A stretch of DNA of 64,000 nucleotides from the NCBI RefSeq assembly GCF_001427285.1, contig NZ_LMFV01000061.1, positions 128,104 to 192,103 of the forward strand, read 5' to 3'. The notes beneath the pieces were generated by a model. The model searched no databases and was not told the DNA's origin. It was given only the letters and a program-made list of their open reading frames with translations. The position numbers were made by a program, and so were the translations under genes. This stretch comes from Mesorhizobium sp. Root552. Its GTDB lineage: Bacteria > Pseudomonadota > Alphaproteobacteria > Rhizobiales > Rhizobiaceae. Positions 20,239-28,964 of this stretch are shown here, piece after piece. Every line of letters starts with the position of its first letter. Positions within the stretch are counted from its first letter, which is position 1.

Positions 20239-21222
20239 TCAGGTGCGCTCCGCCGGTCTGGCCGTAGCGGCGCTTCCGAACGAACCCATCGCCTTGTCTT
20301 TCAGTTCGCGGAACTTCGAGGAAGCTTCCGCCAATTTGCGATCCCATTCAGGATTGGGCACTTGGCCCTCTATCGTGCGGAAATAGACCTGCATCAACGA
20401 AGCAATGGCAAACGGCTCGATCAGAGCGGCCTTGAATGCCCAGGCAAATACGATGGCGAAGACGAAAGCCCAGCCGCCGAGCTGGCCCGGCATGAAGTAG
20501 AGCAGCGCTCCAGCCGGCGCGATCATGAACAGGAAGACCAGGAACGACACCACCCACATGATCACCGCCAGCCAGATGGCGTTCTTCAGCATCACCTTGC
20601 CGTTCTGCGCGTAAAGCACGACGCCTCGGCGGGCGCTCTCGAAGGGCGATGAAGAGTTCACCCGGATGTTGTAGCCAAGGATTATTTCGTCGACATAGGT
20701 CAGCGAAATGCGCACCACCGTGTTGGCGAAACGCACAAGCCCGTCGAGGCCGGGGATCGGCAGGAAGGCCGCGACGCCGCCGATCAACCCGGTGATTGCC
20801 CGGATCGCTCCCTTCACCAACTGGTCCACGACGAAAAGCACGTTCGCCTCGGCGAAGCGCTGCGTAACCACTTCCCTCGCATAGCTGATCTGGTTCTGGC
20901 CGCCCGGAACCTCGCGCCCGTCGACCAGATGCACCATGACGGCGATATGCCCTGCCTTGACGATGTAGAGGATATATTCCCGGATCCAGTAGACGGCTAT
21001 CGACACAAGGCCGAAGCCGACGATGCCGCCCCATACGGCAAACGAAGCCGGCCCGTCAGGGTCGGAAGATATGTGGCCAACCCCATAGCCGACGCCGGCC
21101 CCCGATCCCGTTGCAAGGATATAGGCCAGCGTAATGCCGAAATAGACGACCATGCGCAGCAGGATGAACGGCCACGTCCGCGCCATCATGGACAGTGAGG
21201 TACCGACGCTGAAATCCCACAT
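20239..21222 (-). CDS. Conserved multi-pass membrane protein of unknown function
   Basis: I do not recognise a family function. From the ATG at 21222 (MWDFSVGTSLSMM), with GGAGAG 8 bases upstream, the product is 327 residues. Hydrophobic helices are visible at about 19-39 (FILLRMVVYFGITLAYILATG), 62-82 (FAVWGGIVGFGLVSIAVYWI), 210-240 (LAVIMWVVSFLVFLFMIAPAG) and 250-275 (GWAFVFAIVFAWAFKAALIEP). The C-terminal 45 residues are charged and cytoplasmic-looking. It lies between the deacetylase-like gene and ribB on the minus strand with no overlap, so it may have its own promoter. Confidence 0.8.
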   Translation of the reverse strand: MWDFSVGTSLSMMARTWPFILLRMVVYFGITLAYILATGSGAGVGYGVGHISSDPDGPASFAVWGGIVGFGLVSIAVYWIREYILYIVKAGHIAVMVHLVDGREVPGGQNQISYAREVVTQRFAEANVLFVVDQLVKGAIRAITGLIGGVAAFLPIPGLDGLVRFANTVVRISLTYVDEIILGYNIRVNSSSPFESARRGVVLYAQNGKVMLKNAIWLAVIMWVVSFLVFLFMIAPAGALLYFMPGQLGGWAFVFAIVFAWAFKAALIEPFAIASLMQVYFRTIEGQVPNPEWDRKLAEASSKFRELKDKAMGSFGSAATARPAERT

Positions 21223-21303
21223 CGCCCGATTCTCTCCTCGCCAGCGGCGGGAGGATGAAGACAATGCCTCGGTGGGTCAACAGGGCGGCAGCGGCGTGGC
21301 CCG

Positions 21304-22401
21304 CTACGCGATCTCGGTGCTGGCGATGTGAATGCCGAAGCCTTCCAGCCCGACATAGTGCCGTTCGCGCGACGCGATCAGGTTGATCGAGGAAATGCCG
21401 AGATCCTTGAGGATCTGCGCGCCAAGCCCGATTTCGCGCCATTCGTTCTCGCGGCGGCGGGCTTCCTCATGATCCTCATGGTCAGCCGAAGGCCGCTTGC
21501 GGTCCTGATGCGCCACGCCGACCGATCCCTCGCGCAGATAGACGATGACGCCCCGCTTCTGCTCGCCCATCGAACGCATGATGTCGTCAAGCCGATGGCG
21601 GGTGCCGAAAACATCGGCCACCACATCTTCAGGATGCAGGCGAACCGGCACCTCGACGCCGTCGCGGATATCGCCGAAGACAATGGCCAGATGCTGCATC
21701 GGGTCCCACGGCAGGGTGTAGGCATAGAGCTTGGCCTTGCCGCCGGTCGTGTCGATATCGGTGCAGGCAACGCGCTCGACCAGCGTTTCCTGGCGCTGGC
21801 GATAGGCGATCAGATCGGCCACAGATACCTGCTTCAATCCATGCTGTTCGGCAAACGCCGCCACCTGCGGGCCGCGCTTGACCGTGCCGTCGTCATTGAC
21901 CAGTTCGGAAATCACGCCCACCGGCGGCAGGCCGGCCAGTTTGCAAAGGTCGACCGCAGCTTCCGTATGGCCCGAACGCATCAACACCCCGCCTTCGCGG
22001 GCGATCAGCGGGAATATGTGGCCGGGGCGCACGAAATCTGCGCCGCCGACATTGCCATTGGCCAGATTGCGCACGGTCAGCGTGCGGTCGTCCGCCGAAA
22101 TGCCGGTCGTGGTACCGTGCTTGAAGTCGACGCTGACCGTAAACGCGGTGGTGTGGGCGGAATCGTTGTCCGCCACCATCGGCGCAAGGTTCAGCCGCTT
22201 GGCGTCTTCGCGCAGCATCGGCGCGCAAACAATGCCGGAGGTATGGCGCACGATGAAGGCCATCTTTTCCGGCGTGCAGTGAACGGCCGCCACGATCAGG
22301 TCGCCTTCGTTCTCGCGCCCGTCGTCGTCCATCACCACGACGATTTCGCCGCGCTCGAAAGAGCGCAAGGCTTCAACGATTTTCTTCTGGTCGTAAGGCA
22401 T
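21304..22401 (-). CDS. ribB: 3,4-dihydroxy-2-butanone-4-phosphate synthase fused to a degenerate GTP cyclohydrolase II-like domain (RibBX)
   Basis: The N-terminal half makes 3,4-dihydroxy-2-butanone 4-phosphate from ribulose 5-phosphate for riboflavin. Its active-site motifs are intact: VVMDDDGRENEGDLI, FIVRHTSGIVCAPM and RSGHTEAAVDLCKLAG. The C-terminal half resembles GTP cyclohydrolase II but lacks the zinc cysteines: where the active enzyme has a HSECLTGD...RCDCG segment, this one reads VRLHPEDVVADVFGTRHRLDD. It is therefore unlikely to hydrolyse GTP. Such RibBX fusions are known in Proteobacteria that carry a separate ribA. Length is 365 residues. The gene lies downstream of aroC, across an octamer repeat array. 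Confidence 0.93.
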   Translation of the reverse strand: MPYDQKKIVEALRSFERGEIVVVMDDDGRENEGDLIVAAVHCTPEKMAFIVRHTSGIVCAPMLREDAKRLNLAPMVADNDSAHTTAFTVSVDFKHGTTTGISADDRTLTVRNLANGNVGGADFVRPGHIFPLIAREGGVLMRSGHTEAAVDLCKLAGLPPVGVISELVNDDGTVKRGPQVAAFAEQHGLKQVSVADLIAYRQRQETLVERVACTDIDTTGGKAKLYAYTLPWDPMQHLAIVFGDIRDGVEVPVRLHPEDVVADVFGTRHRLDDIMRSMGEQKRGVIVYLREGSVGVAHQDRKRPSADHEDHEEARRRENEWREIGLGAQILKDLGISSINLIASRERHYVGLEGFGIHIASTEIA

Positions 22402-22421
22402 GGGATTCTCGCTTCGCTAGC

Positions 22422-22532
22422 AAGGCAATAAGGCAGTACGGCAATAGGGCAATAGGGCAATAGGGAACCAAGAGGAAGTGGCAAGTGGCGGTCCGCCCCC
22501 ACTGCCGTACTGCCCTATTCCCCTACTCCCTT
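22422..22532. repeat. Octamer tandem repeat with a facing inverted copy
   Basis: Five direct units stand in a row on the plus strand: AAGGCAAT, AAGGCAGT, ACGGCAAT, AGGGCAAT, AGGGCAAT (22422-22461). About 39 bases on, four units of the same kind occur in the opposite direction at 22501-22532, reading on the minus strand AAGGGAGT, AGGGGAAT, AGGGCAGT, ACGGCAGT. The two arms can pair to a long imperfect hairpin. The array fills the gap between the aroC stop and the ribB start, and its last bases touch the aroC stop codon. It may act as a terminator or mRNA stabiliser for aroC. Confidence 0.8.
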
Positions 22533-23628
22533 ATCTTCCCGTCTGCCCGCGATGGCGCAGATAGTGATCGGCAATAGCGCAGGCAACCATCGCCTCGCCA
22601 ATAGGCACAGCCCTGATGCCGACGCACGGATCATGCCTGCCCTTGGTCATGACATCGACGTCGTTGCCGTCCTTGTCGATCGACTTGCGCGGCGTCAGGA
22701 TCGACGAAGTAGGCTTGACCGCAAAGCGGGCTATGACAGGCTGGCCGGTCGAGATGCCGCCAAGAATACCGCCGGCGTGGTTCGACAGGAACACAGGCTT
22801 GCCGTCATTGCCCATGCGCATCTCGTCGGCGTTCTGTTCGCCGGTGATGGTCGCTGCCTCGAAGCCATTGCCGATCTCGACGCCCTTCACGGCATTGATC
22901 GACATCAGGTTGGACGCAATATCCTGGTCGAGCTTGGCATAGATCGGCGCACCCAGGCCTGCGGGCACGCCGTCAGCGACAATCTCGATCACAGCGCCGA
23001 CCGAGGAGCCGGCCTTGCGGATGCCGTCGAGATAGGCCGTGAACACCGGTACCGAGGCGGGGTCCGGCGTGAAGAACGGATTTTCGGCATCGCCGATGAA
23101 ATTCCAGTTCCAGTTCGCGCGGTCGATCTTCTTCTCACCCATCGAAACAAGCGCGCCGCGCACCACAAGGCCGGGCACGACCTTGCGCGCCAAGGCACCC
23201 GCCGCCACTCGCGCCGCCGTCTCGCGCGCCGAGGAGCGGCCGCCGCCACGATGGTCGCGCAGTCCGTATTTCACATCATAGGTGTAGTCGGCATGGCCCG
23301 GGCGGTACTGGCGTGCGATCTCGCCATAGTCCTTGGAGCGCTGGTCGACGTTTTCGATCATCATCGAAACTGGCGTGCCGGTGGTGATCATGGTCACGCC
23401 GTCCTCGTCGAACACGAAACCGGATAGCACCTTCACCTCGTCCGGCTCGCGCCGCTGCGTCACGAAACGCGACTGGCCCGGACGCCTGCGGTCGAGTTCG
23501 GCCTGGATGTCGGCAAGCGTGAAGCGGATGCCGGGCGGGCAGCCGTCGACCACGCAGCCCAGGGCCGCGCCATGGCTCTCGCCCCAGGTGGTCACGCGAA
23601 AAAGATGACCGAAAGTGTTGTGAGACAT
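22531..23628 (-). CDS. aroC: Chorismate synthase
   Basis: AroC removes phosphate from EPSP to give chorismate, the branch point to aromatic amino acids, folate and quinones; it needs reduced FMN. The 365-residue sequence begins [20 protein letters not shown] with the signature motif, and contains the FMN-binding [18 protein letters not shown] and the [19 protein letters not shown] region. Length and ends match the family. It is transcribed toward ribB. Upstream, a 185-base gap separates it from the divergent DUF1344 gene. Confidence 0.98.
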   Translation of the reverse strand: MSHNTFGHLFRVTTWGESHGAALGCVVDGCPPGIRFTLADIQAELDRRRPGQSRFVTQRREPDEVKVLSGFVFDEDGVTMITTGTPVSMMIENVDQRSKDYGEIARQYRPGHADYTYDVKYGLRDHRGGGRSSARETAARVAAGALARKVVPGLVVRGALVSMGEKKIDRANWNWNFIGDAENPFFTPDPASVPVFTAYLDGIRKAGSSVGAVIEIVADGVPAGLGAPIYAKLDQDIASNLMSINAVKGVEIGNGFEAATITGEQNADEMRMGNDGKPVFLSNHAGGILGGISTGQPVIARFAVKPTSSILTPRKSIDKDGNDVDVMTKGRHDPCVGIRAVPIGEAMVACAIADHYLRHRGQTGR

Positions 23629-23813
23629 GGAAACTGGCCCTGCCCGGCGTCTGATCGGTTCGTCTGCGCCTTCTATTGGCGTTTTTTGCAGTGGTCAAAC
23701 TGTGATCAGCGCTGTCCAAGCTTTGACACATTGGGCTGGTTTCTGCACTCTTCGCTGAGCCCCAAATCGCCTGCCGCCAAATCGGCCGGGCGCAAGAAAC
23801 CAAGAGGACGACA

Positions 23814-24077
23814 ATGCTTACCCGGATCGGGCGTACGCTCCTTGGCGCCATTGCCGCTGTGCTTTTCATTTCCACCGCCGCCTTTGCAGGGCAGACGGAA
23901 GGCGTGATCAAGAAAGTCGACAAGGAAGCGATGACGCTGACGCTGGATGACGGCAAGGCCTACAAGCTGAACGCCGAAATGGATGTCGATTCGCTTCAGC
24001 CCGGAATGGATATCGTCATCGCCTTCGACGTAACCGACGCCGGCAACGTCATCACCGATATGCAGTTGCCGGAATAG
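23814..24077 (+). CDS. DUF1344 periplasmic protein
   Basis: The 87-residue product has a clear signal peptide (RTLLGAIAAVLFISTAAFAG) and a small beta-rich mature part, GVIKKVDKEAMTLTLDDGKAYKL followed by the LQPGMDIVIAFDV segment. This is the DUF1344 pattern, common in rhizobia and Brucella, with no known function. GAGG stands 8 bases before the ATG. It converges on the histidine-phosphatase gene, with only 12 bases between the stops. Confidence 0.88.
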   Translation: MLTRIGRTLLGAIAAVLFISTAAFAGQTEGVIKKVDKEAMTLTLDDGKAYKLNAEMDVDSLQPGMDIVIAFDVTDAGNVITDMQLPE

Positions 24078-24089
24078 GCCGCGCTCAGA

Positions 24090-24677
24090 TCAAAGCCATT
24101 CGAGATGGCCGTCCTGCCAGCGCAGGATGCGGTCCTGCGGGGTGTCGAGCGATCCGGCCTTGGCCTTCGACACCTTCTCCACGAGCCGGAACAGCGCCCG
24201 TATAACCCCGCCATGGGTTACGCACACTGTCTGACGATCCAGCGCCTCGAATAGCGGACGCACGCGCTCCAAAAGCATCTGGTAGCTCTCGGCTGCATCG
24301 CCCGGCGGCCTGAAGTCCCACTTGTCCAGCACACGTCCCCGCGTCGAGCCCGGATAGCGCTCCTCCACCTCGGCAATCGTATAGCCTTGCCAATCGCCGA
24401 AATTCATCTCCATCAGGCGCGGATCAGTGCTGTAGCCCTGGGCAGGCAGCCCCATCGCCTGCCGCACCAGTTCCATCGTATGGCGGGTGCGGATCATCGG
24501 GCTGGCGACAAAATCGAAATCCTGCGGGTCGGCAATCAGTTCGGCCAACCTCTTGCCATTTCCCGTTGCCTCGCTGCGGCCCCGTGAGTTGAGATCGATA
24601 TCCGCCTGCCCTTGCAGACGTTCTTCCACGTTCCAGTCGGTCTGGCCGTGGCGCACGATATAGACAAGCGGAGACAT
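24090..24677 (-). CDS. Histidine phosphatase family protein (phosphoglycerate mutase-like)
   Basis: The catalytic RHG motif is near the start in YIVRHGQTDWNVEERLQGQ, the second Arg is in SPMIRTRHTME, and the second catalytic His is in TVCVTHGGVIRALF. The protein is about 195 residues, short for a true cofactor-dependent phosphoglycerate mutase, so a broad phosphatase role is more likely. An in-frame GTG four codons upstream (about 24689) is an alternative start. It follows fabI on the minus strand with a gap of about 40 bases. Confidence 0.9.
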   Translation of the reverse strand: MSPLVYIVRHGQTDWNVEERLQGQADIDLNSRGRSEATGNGKRLAELIADPQDFDFVASPMIRTRHTMELVRQAMGLPAQGYSTDPRLMEMNFGDWQGYTIAEVEERYPGSTRGRVLDKWDFRPPGDAAESYQMLLERVRPLFEALDRQTVCVTHGGVIRALFRLVEKVSKAKAGSLDTPQDRILRWQDGHLEWL

Positions 24678-24725
24678 GGCGTCTGGCACTCGTTCGCGTA
24701 GCGGGACAGAGCCCGGAATTGGGAT

Positions 24726-25544
24726 TTAGTCTTTTACCGTCGAAATATCCGGCGCATCCACCGCCTTCATGCCGACGACATGATAGCCGGAATCGACGTG
24801 ATGAACCTCGCCGGTGACGCCGCGCGACAGGTCGGACAACAGGTAGAGCCCCGAATCGCCGACTTCTTCCGGTGTCACCGTGCGCTTCAGCGGCGAGTTG
24901 TATTCGTTCCACTTCAAGATGTAGCGGAAATCGCCGATGCCGGAGGCAGCCAGCGTCTTGATCGGGCCGGCTGAGATGGCGTTGACGCGGATGCCGCGCC
25001 CGCCGAGATCCACGGCCAGATAACGCACGCTCGCCTCCAGCGCCGCCTTGGCAACGCCCATGACGTTGTAGTGCGGCATGACCTTCTCCGCGCCGTAGTA
25101 GGTCAAGGTCAAAAGCGAACCGCCGTCGTTCATGATCGCCTCGGCACGCTTGGCGATGTCGGTGAAGGAAAACACCGAGATTTCCATCGTGCGATTGAAA
25201 TTGGCGCGCGTGGTTTCGACATAGCGGCCATCAAGCTCCTCCTTGTCGGAAAAAGCGATGGCATGGACGAGGAAGTCGATCTTGCCGAAATGGCCGGCGA
25301 CATCGGCGAACACCGCATCGAGGCTTGCCGGATCGGTGACGTCGCAATGGCCGCTGACATGAGCGCCCAGTTCCGCCGCCAAAGGCTCGACGCGCTTCTT
25401 GAACGCCTCGCCCTGATAGGTCAGCGCAATCTCGGCGCCTTGGTCGACGCAGGCCTTGGCGATGCCGAAAGCGATAGAGCGATTGTTGGCGACGCCCAAA
25501 ATAAGGCCGCGCTTGCCGGCCATAAGGCCCTGTCCACCCGCCAT
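24726..25544 (-). CDS. fabI: Enoyl-[acyl-carrier-protein] reductase (NADH)
   Basis: FabI reduces the trans-2 double bond in the last step of the fatty acid elongation cycle and is the target of triclosan-type inhibitors. The ATG at 25544 gives 272 residues, the usual length. The nucleotide-binding start is GKRGLILGVANNRSIAFGIAKA. The catalytic Tyr-x6-Lys is in PHYNVMGVAKAALEASVRYLA, and the ISAGPIKTLAASGI stretch is typical. The frame extends upstream to 25631 without homologous content. It lies 100 bases below a J-domain gene and above the phosphatase gene. Confidence 0.96.
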   Translation of the reverse strand: MAGGQGLMAGKRGLILGVANNRSIAFGIAKACVDQGAEIALTYQGEAFKKRVEPLAAELGAHVSGHCDVTDPASLDAVFADVAGHFGKIDFLVHAIAFSDKEELDGRYVETTRANFNRTMEISVFSFTDIAKRAEAIMNDGGSLLTLTYYGAEKVMPHYNVMGVAKAALEASVRYLAVDLGGRGIRVNAISAGPIKTLAASGIGDFRYILKWNEYNSPLKRTVTPEEVGDSGLYLLSDLSRGVTGEVHHVDSGYHVVGMKAVDAPDISTVKD

Positions 25545-25643
25545 TTCAGCGTTCTCCGCACGTTTTTGCTTGGGAGGTGCCCTATCGCACAGCCTTACAG
25601 CGGCTTCAAGCACCCAAACGCCTGCCGACAACGTGAAGTCGCA

Positions 25644-26576
25644 TCACTTGTTCCGCATCAGGGCTTCCAGGTCCTTGTCGCCACCTTCCGGCAGCATGAT
25701 GCGCACATGGACGTAGAGATCGCCATGACCGCCGGCCTTTTCCGGCAATCCCCTGCCCTTGAGGCGCAGCACCTTGTCGGAACTCGACCATTCCGGCACG
25801 TTAAGCGCCAGCTTGCCGGCCGGGGTCTCGACCGGCAGCTTCGCACCAAGCACGGCCTCCTTCAGCGACACCGGCAAGTCAGCGTGCAGGTCGCGCCCTT
25901 CGATCCGGTAGCGTGGATGACGGCGGAACCTGATCTTCACCAGCGCATCGCCGGCGCCGCCCGGTCCCTGCTCGCCCTGTCCCTTGAGCCGGATCGTCTG
26001 GCCATCCTCGACATAGGTCGGCAATTTGACCGCAATCTTGCGGCCATCGGGAAACTGTGCCGTCACCTTTGGCGCGGTGGCGGCTTCCTCGATCGTAACG
26101 TCCAGCACCACGTTCAAGTCGGCGCCCTGCGCGGCCGCGCGCCTGCGGTCGCCGCCGGGCCACTGCTCCTGGCCGCGCGCCTGCTGCTGGCCGAACGCGC
26201 CACCGAATATCTGGCTGAAAATGTCGCTGTCGAAACCTTGCGGCCCGGCACCGCCGCTGCGGAATTCGAAATTGGAGCCACCGGGGCCTTGCTGGCGACG
26301 GAACCCGGCAAACGGATCACCCCCGGCAGCCCTTTCGAAGCCCTGGAAGCGCGGCTTGCCATCGGCATCGATCTCGCCACGGTCGAACGCGGCGCGCGCC
26401 TTCTCGTCGCCGAGGATCTCGTAAGCCTGGTTGGCGGCGGCAAAGCGATCCTTCGCCTTGGGATCGTTCGGATTCTGGTCCGGATGATCCTTCTTGGCGA
26501 GCTTGCGGTAAGCCGATTTTATTTCCTTGGCCGAAGCGTTCTTTGCAACGCCCAGCACCTCATAGGGGTCGCGCAT
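25644..26576 (-). CDS. DnaJ C-terminal domain protein (CbpA-like Hsp40 cochaperone)
   Basis: This 310-residue class B Hsp40 has an N-terminal J domain with the HPD motif ([20 protein letters not shown]), a Gly/Phe/Gln-rich linker ([21 protein letters not shown], about 85-130), and C-terminal substrate domains ending in [14 protein letters not shown]. The four-fold CxxCxGxG zinc finger of DnaJ is absent. It should stimulate a DnaK-type chaperone. The ATG at 26576 has AGGCAGG seven bases upstream; a TTG directly before it is unlikely to be used. Confidence 0.95.
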   Translation of the reverse strand: MRDPYEVLGVAKNASAKEIKSAYRKLAKKDHPDQNPNDPKAKDRFAAANQAYEILGDEKARAAFDRGEIDADGKPRFQGFERAAGGDPFAGFRRQQGPGGSNFEFRSGGAGPQGFDSDIFSQIFGGAFGQQQARGQEQWPGGDRRRAAAQGADLNVVLDVTIEEAATAPKVTAQFPDGRKIAVKLPTYVEDGQTIRLKGQGEQGPGGAGDALVKIRFRRHPRYRIEGRDLHADLPVSLKEAVLGAKLPVETPAGKLALNVPEWSSSDKVLRLKGRGLPEKAGGHGDLYVHVRIMLPEGGDKDLEALMRNK

Positions 26577-26700
26577 CAATCCTGCCTGCTAGCGAGAGGG
26601 GTTAGGGTCTGACGTTATATGCGCTTCAATAGGAAGAAATTCCAGTGCTGCACGAAAACAGGCTAGGATCAGGACCGGTCAAATACGCCCTGATCCCGGA

Positions 26701-27102
26701 TTACGCCGCCTTGAAGTCATCGATACGCCAGACGCCGGCACCGACCATACAGATGCGCCCGTTATAGAGGGCAATGCCGTCGAAGCTCTCCCGCGTCGCG
26801 GCGAACTCGCGGCACAACTCGCCCTTGTTGCGGCTTTCCGTCAGCCCCGTGATCGAACCGCGCGAGCCGGTATCGGCATTTGCCCATGACAGCGAGCGGC
26901 CGGCACTTTCCTCAAGGTCGGCGGAGGATACCGCATTGCGGATCGTCAACTGGTCGGCGACCATGCCGCCGTCCGTCACCGTCGCGCTCGCCTGCACGTT
27001 GCTGGTGATGATCGCACGATCGACCTCGGCCTTTTCCAGGCTGAAACCGCCCACACCGCAACCGGCCAGCGCGGCAACACAAGCAAGGGTGACGATCTTC
27101 AC
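26701..27102 (-). CDS. Small lipoprotein, RT0821/Lpp0805-like surface antigen type
   Basis: The product carries a short signal and lipobox (KIVTLACVAALAGCG), then a domain with GRSLSWANADTGSRGSITGL and CREFAATRE, which matches the small rickettsial/rhizobial surface-antigen domain. About 133 residues are predicted from a GTG at 27102, chosen because it places the signal sequence at the N terminus. No good ribosome site precedes it, and the frame is open up to 27285, so the start is uncertain. An outer-membrane lipoprotein is expected; function unknown. Confidence 0.75.
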   Translation of the reverse strand: MKIVTLACVAALAGCGVGGFSLEKAEVDRAIITSNVQASATVTDGGMVADQLTIRNAVSSADLEESAGRSLSWANADTGSRGSITGLTESRNKGELCREFAATRESFDGIALYNGRICMVGAGVWRIDDFKAA

Positions 27103-27439
27103 GCCGAACGACGCGATATTGGGATATTGCCAACTGTCAAAAGGCTGCGCGCTACGCGACAATCGGCAGTCTCCCGGCCCGGAAATAAAGTTTGAATAAA
27201 CTATGAACGACTGCGGGTTAACAGAAGATTGCCGCACGAGGCCATGTGCAGGATCACGAGGAAAAACAGCCCGTTTTCGAGCCATTCAAGCACTTGTGAA
27301 CCTTGCTTCGGCTAAACGGCCCCAACGGCAACGGGGACTCAAACAAACTTGTTGTAAAAGAGATGCTTTAGAGTGTAGCACTAATCTAGATTAATTTTGG
27401 GAGGCGCACTAGGCAAAAAGTGCCTTTTGCAGGCGTGAA

Positions 27440-27802
27440 ATGCTTAAATATGCGGTGCTGGCCGCCGCAGTGCTCGCCTCGGGCACGGCAGATGCCAGAG
27501 CCAAGCCCTAGGCCTACAAGGCAGGGGTCCTGGTGAGCAATGCGGGCAGCGGCCCGTACTCGATCTGTGACACGATCGCAGACCTCGACCGGTTTCTCGG
27601 ATTGGCGAAACTGCGCGCCGTGGAGGCCATGGCGCAGTACTCGAACTGCATCATCAGCACCCGGCCGCTGACTGCGGTCGTGCTGGAAAGCAGCGGCGAC
27701 TATGTGCGCGCCATGTCCACCACCGATGACGGCTCAACGCGCGAGTTCTGGTTCTACCGGGGCCACCTGCGTTCGAGGAAAGACTATCAGGCGGAAGCCT
27801 GA
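27440..27802 (+). pseudogene. Secreted small protein gene interrupted by an amber codon
   Basis: The reading frame starts at an ATG at 27440 and encodes a signal peptide (MLKYAVLAAAVLASGTADARA), then reaches TAG at 27509-27511 at codon 24. The same frame continues past the stop for 96 codons with normal coding composition: AYKAGVLVSNAGSGPYSICD, FLGLAKLRAVEAMAQ, REFWFYRGHLRS. The stop sits just after the predicted signal-peptide cleavage region. Either the gene is a recent pseudogene, or the codon is suppressed, or it is a sequencing error. The protein family is not recognised. Confidence 0.6.
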
Positions 27803-27870
27803 CGTCTCGCCGCCGTCGACAAGGGCGCGCTTGGCCAACAATGTTATCCCGACAGGGAAAGCTGGACCGA

Positions 27871-28056
27871 ATGAAGATGCCGACATCCGTCATCGTCACC
27901 TTGAGGATTTGCGTCGAGATCGATGACGAATATCTGGCTTCGGACCACATCGAAAACATCGTTGAAGTGGCCCAGAGAACCTTCCCGGTGGCCAACGTCG
28001 AAATGCTCGGATCTGACATTGCCGGCGGCACCGAGCGCGACTGCGAGCCTGTCTAG
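27871..28056 (+). CDS. Small hypothetical protein
   Basis: A 61-codon frame, MKMPTSVIVTLRICVEIDDE to IAGGTERDCEPV, which looks like a small alpha/beta protein. The ribosome site is weak (GGGAAAG about 11 bases upstream). It follows the interrupted secreted-protein gene on the same strand by about 70 bases. I do not recognise it, and an overlapping minus-strand frame of similar length exists, so the call is tentative. Confidence 0.35.
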   Translation: MKMPTSVIVTLRICVEIDDEYLASDHIENIVEVAQRTFPVANVEMLGSDIAGGTERDCEPV

Positions 28057-28260
28057 CCGCAACAGCCGACAGCGGCAGGCAACTGTCGGCAATCGCGATG
28101 AAACAACAATGAAGAGCTATAGGTCCAGACAGCGAATCCGGTTTGCCTGACGGCAACGCGTAAGGCTAGGGTATCCTGGCCTGACCGGTGTCATTAGCAC
28201 GCGGAAAGCTGCAACCAGTTCCGCCCGACTTACCGGGCCCTCTTCAAAGGCAATGCAAAA

Positions 28261-28866
28261 TTGACGTCGCAACCAGATTTCACCGAAGCCGCCGAACCCT
28301 ATCGCCTGTTCGGGCAATGGCTGGACGACGCCACCAAGTCCGAACCCAATGATCCAAACGGCGTCGCGCTGGCCACGGTGGACGCCGACGGCCTGCCCGA
28401 CGTGCGCATGGTGCTGCTCAAGGGGTTCGACGAGCGCGGCTTCACTTTCTACACCAATTTCGAAAGCGCCAAGGGCCGCGAAATCCTCGGCAACATGAAG
28501 GCGGCGATGTGCTTCCACTGGAAATCGCTGCGGCGGCAGGTGCGCGTGCGCGGTCCGGTCGAGATCGCCAGCGACGCAGAAGCCGATGCCTACTACGCAT
28601 CCCGTCCGCGCGGCAGCCGCATCGGCGCCTGGGCCTCGAAGCAGTCAAGGCCGCTCGAAAGCCGTTTCGCGCTGGAAAAGGCGGTGGCCGAATACACCGC
28701 CCGCTACGCCATCGGCGAAATCCCGCGTCCGAAACACTGGTCAGGCTTCCGCATCATGCCGCAAACCATCGAGTTCTGGCACGACCGGCCGTTCCGCCTG
28801 CACGACCGCATCGTGTTCACCCGTCAACCCGACGGCGGATGGGGCAAGACCCGGCTTTATCCGTAA
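28261..28866 (+). CDS. pdxH: Pyridoxamine/pyridoxine 5'-phosphate oxidase
   Basis: PdxH oxidises pyridoxine or pyridoxamine phosphate to pyridoxal phosphate using FMN. The 201-residue sequence shows [29 protein letters not shown] near the N terminus in two blocks, the FMN-binding [13 protein letters not shown], then [23 protein letters not shown], and the C-terminal [12 protein letters not shown] and WGKTRLYP. The start is a TTG with AAAGG 10 bases upstream; no in-frame ATG lies nearby. It converges with the crotonase gene across a strong terminator hairpin. Confidence 0.95.
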   Translation: MTSQPDFTEAAEPYRLFGQWLDDATKSEPNDPNGVALATVDADGLPDVRMVLLKGFDERGFTFYTNFESAKGREILGNMKAAMCFHWKSLRRQVRVRGPVEIASDAEADAYYASRPRGSRIGAWASKQSRPLESRFALEKAVAEYTARYAIGEIPRPKHWSGFRIMPQTIEFWHDRPFRLHDRIVFTRQPDGGWGKTRLYP

Positions 28867-28917
28867 CGCTTGGCGCCGTCTCCCCGGCCCTCCGCCAGCG
28901 GCCCAGAGGTTCGTCAC

Positions 28918-28945
28918 CCGAAAAGCCAAATCGCTGGCTTTTCGG
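28918..28945. terminator. Bidirectional intrinsic terminator between pdxH and crotonase genes
   Basis: CCGAAAAGCCA (28918-28928) pairs perfectly with TGGCTTTTCGG (28935-28945) around the loop AATCGC. The A/T-rich part of the stem supplies a T run on either strand, so it can terminate both convergent genes. Confidence 0.8.
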
Positions 28946-28964
28946 CCACTTCGCGGACCGCTCC

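Noticed and set aside
22422-22532. CRISPR array
   Set aside because: The units are 8 bases long and contiguous, without spacers, and no cas gene is near.
23276-23956. 226-codon minus-strand frame spanning the aroC start
   Set aside because: It overlaps aroC in another frame and the DUF1344 gene on the other strand; composition is Arg/Ser-rich and no motif is seen.
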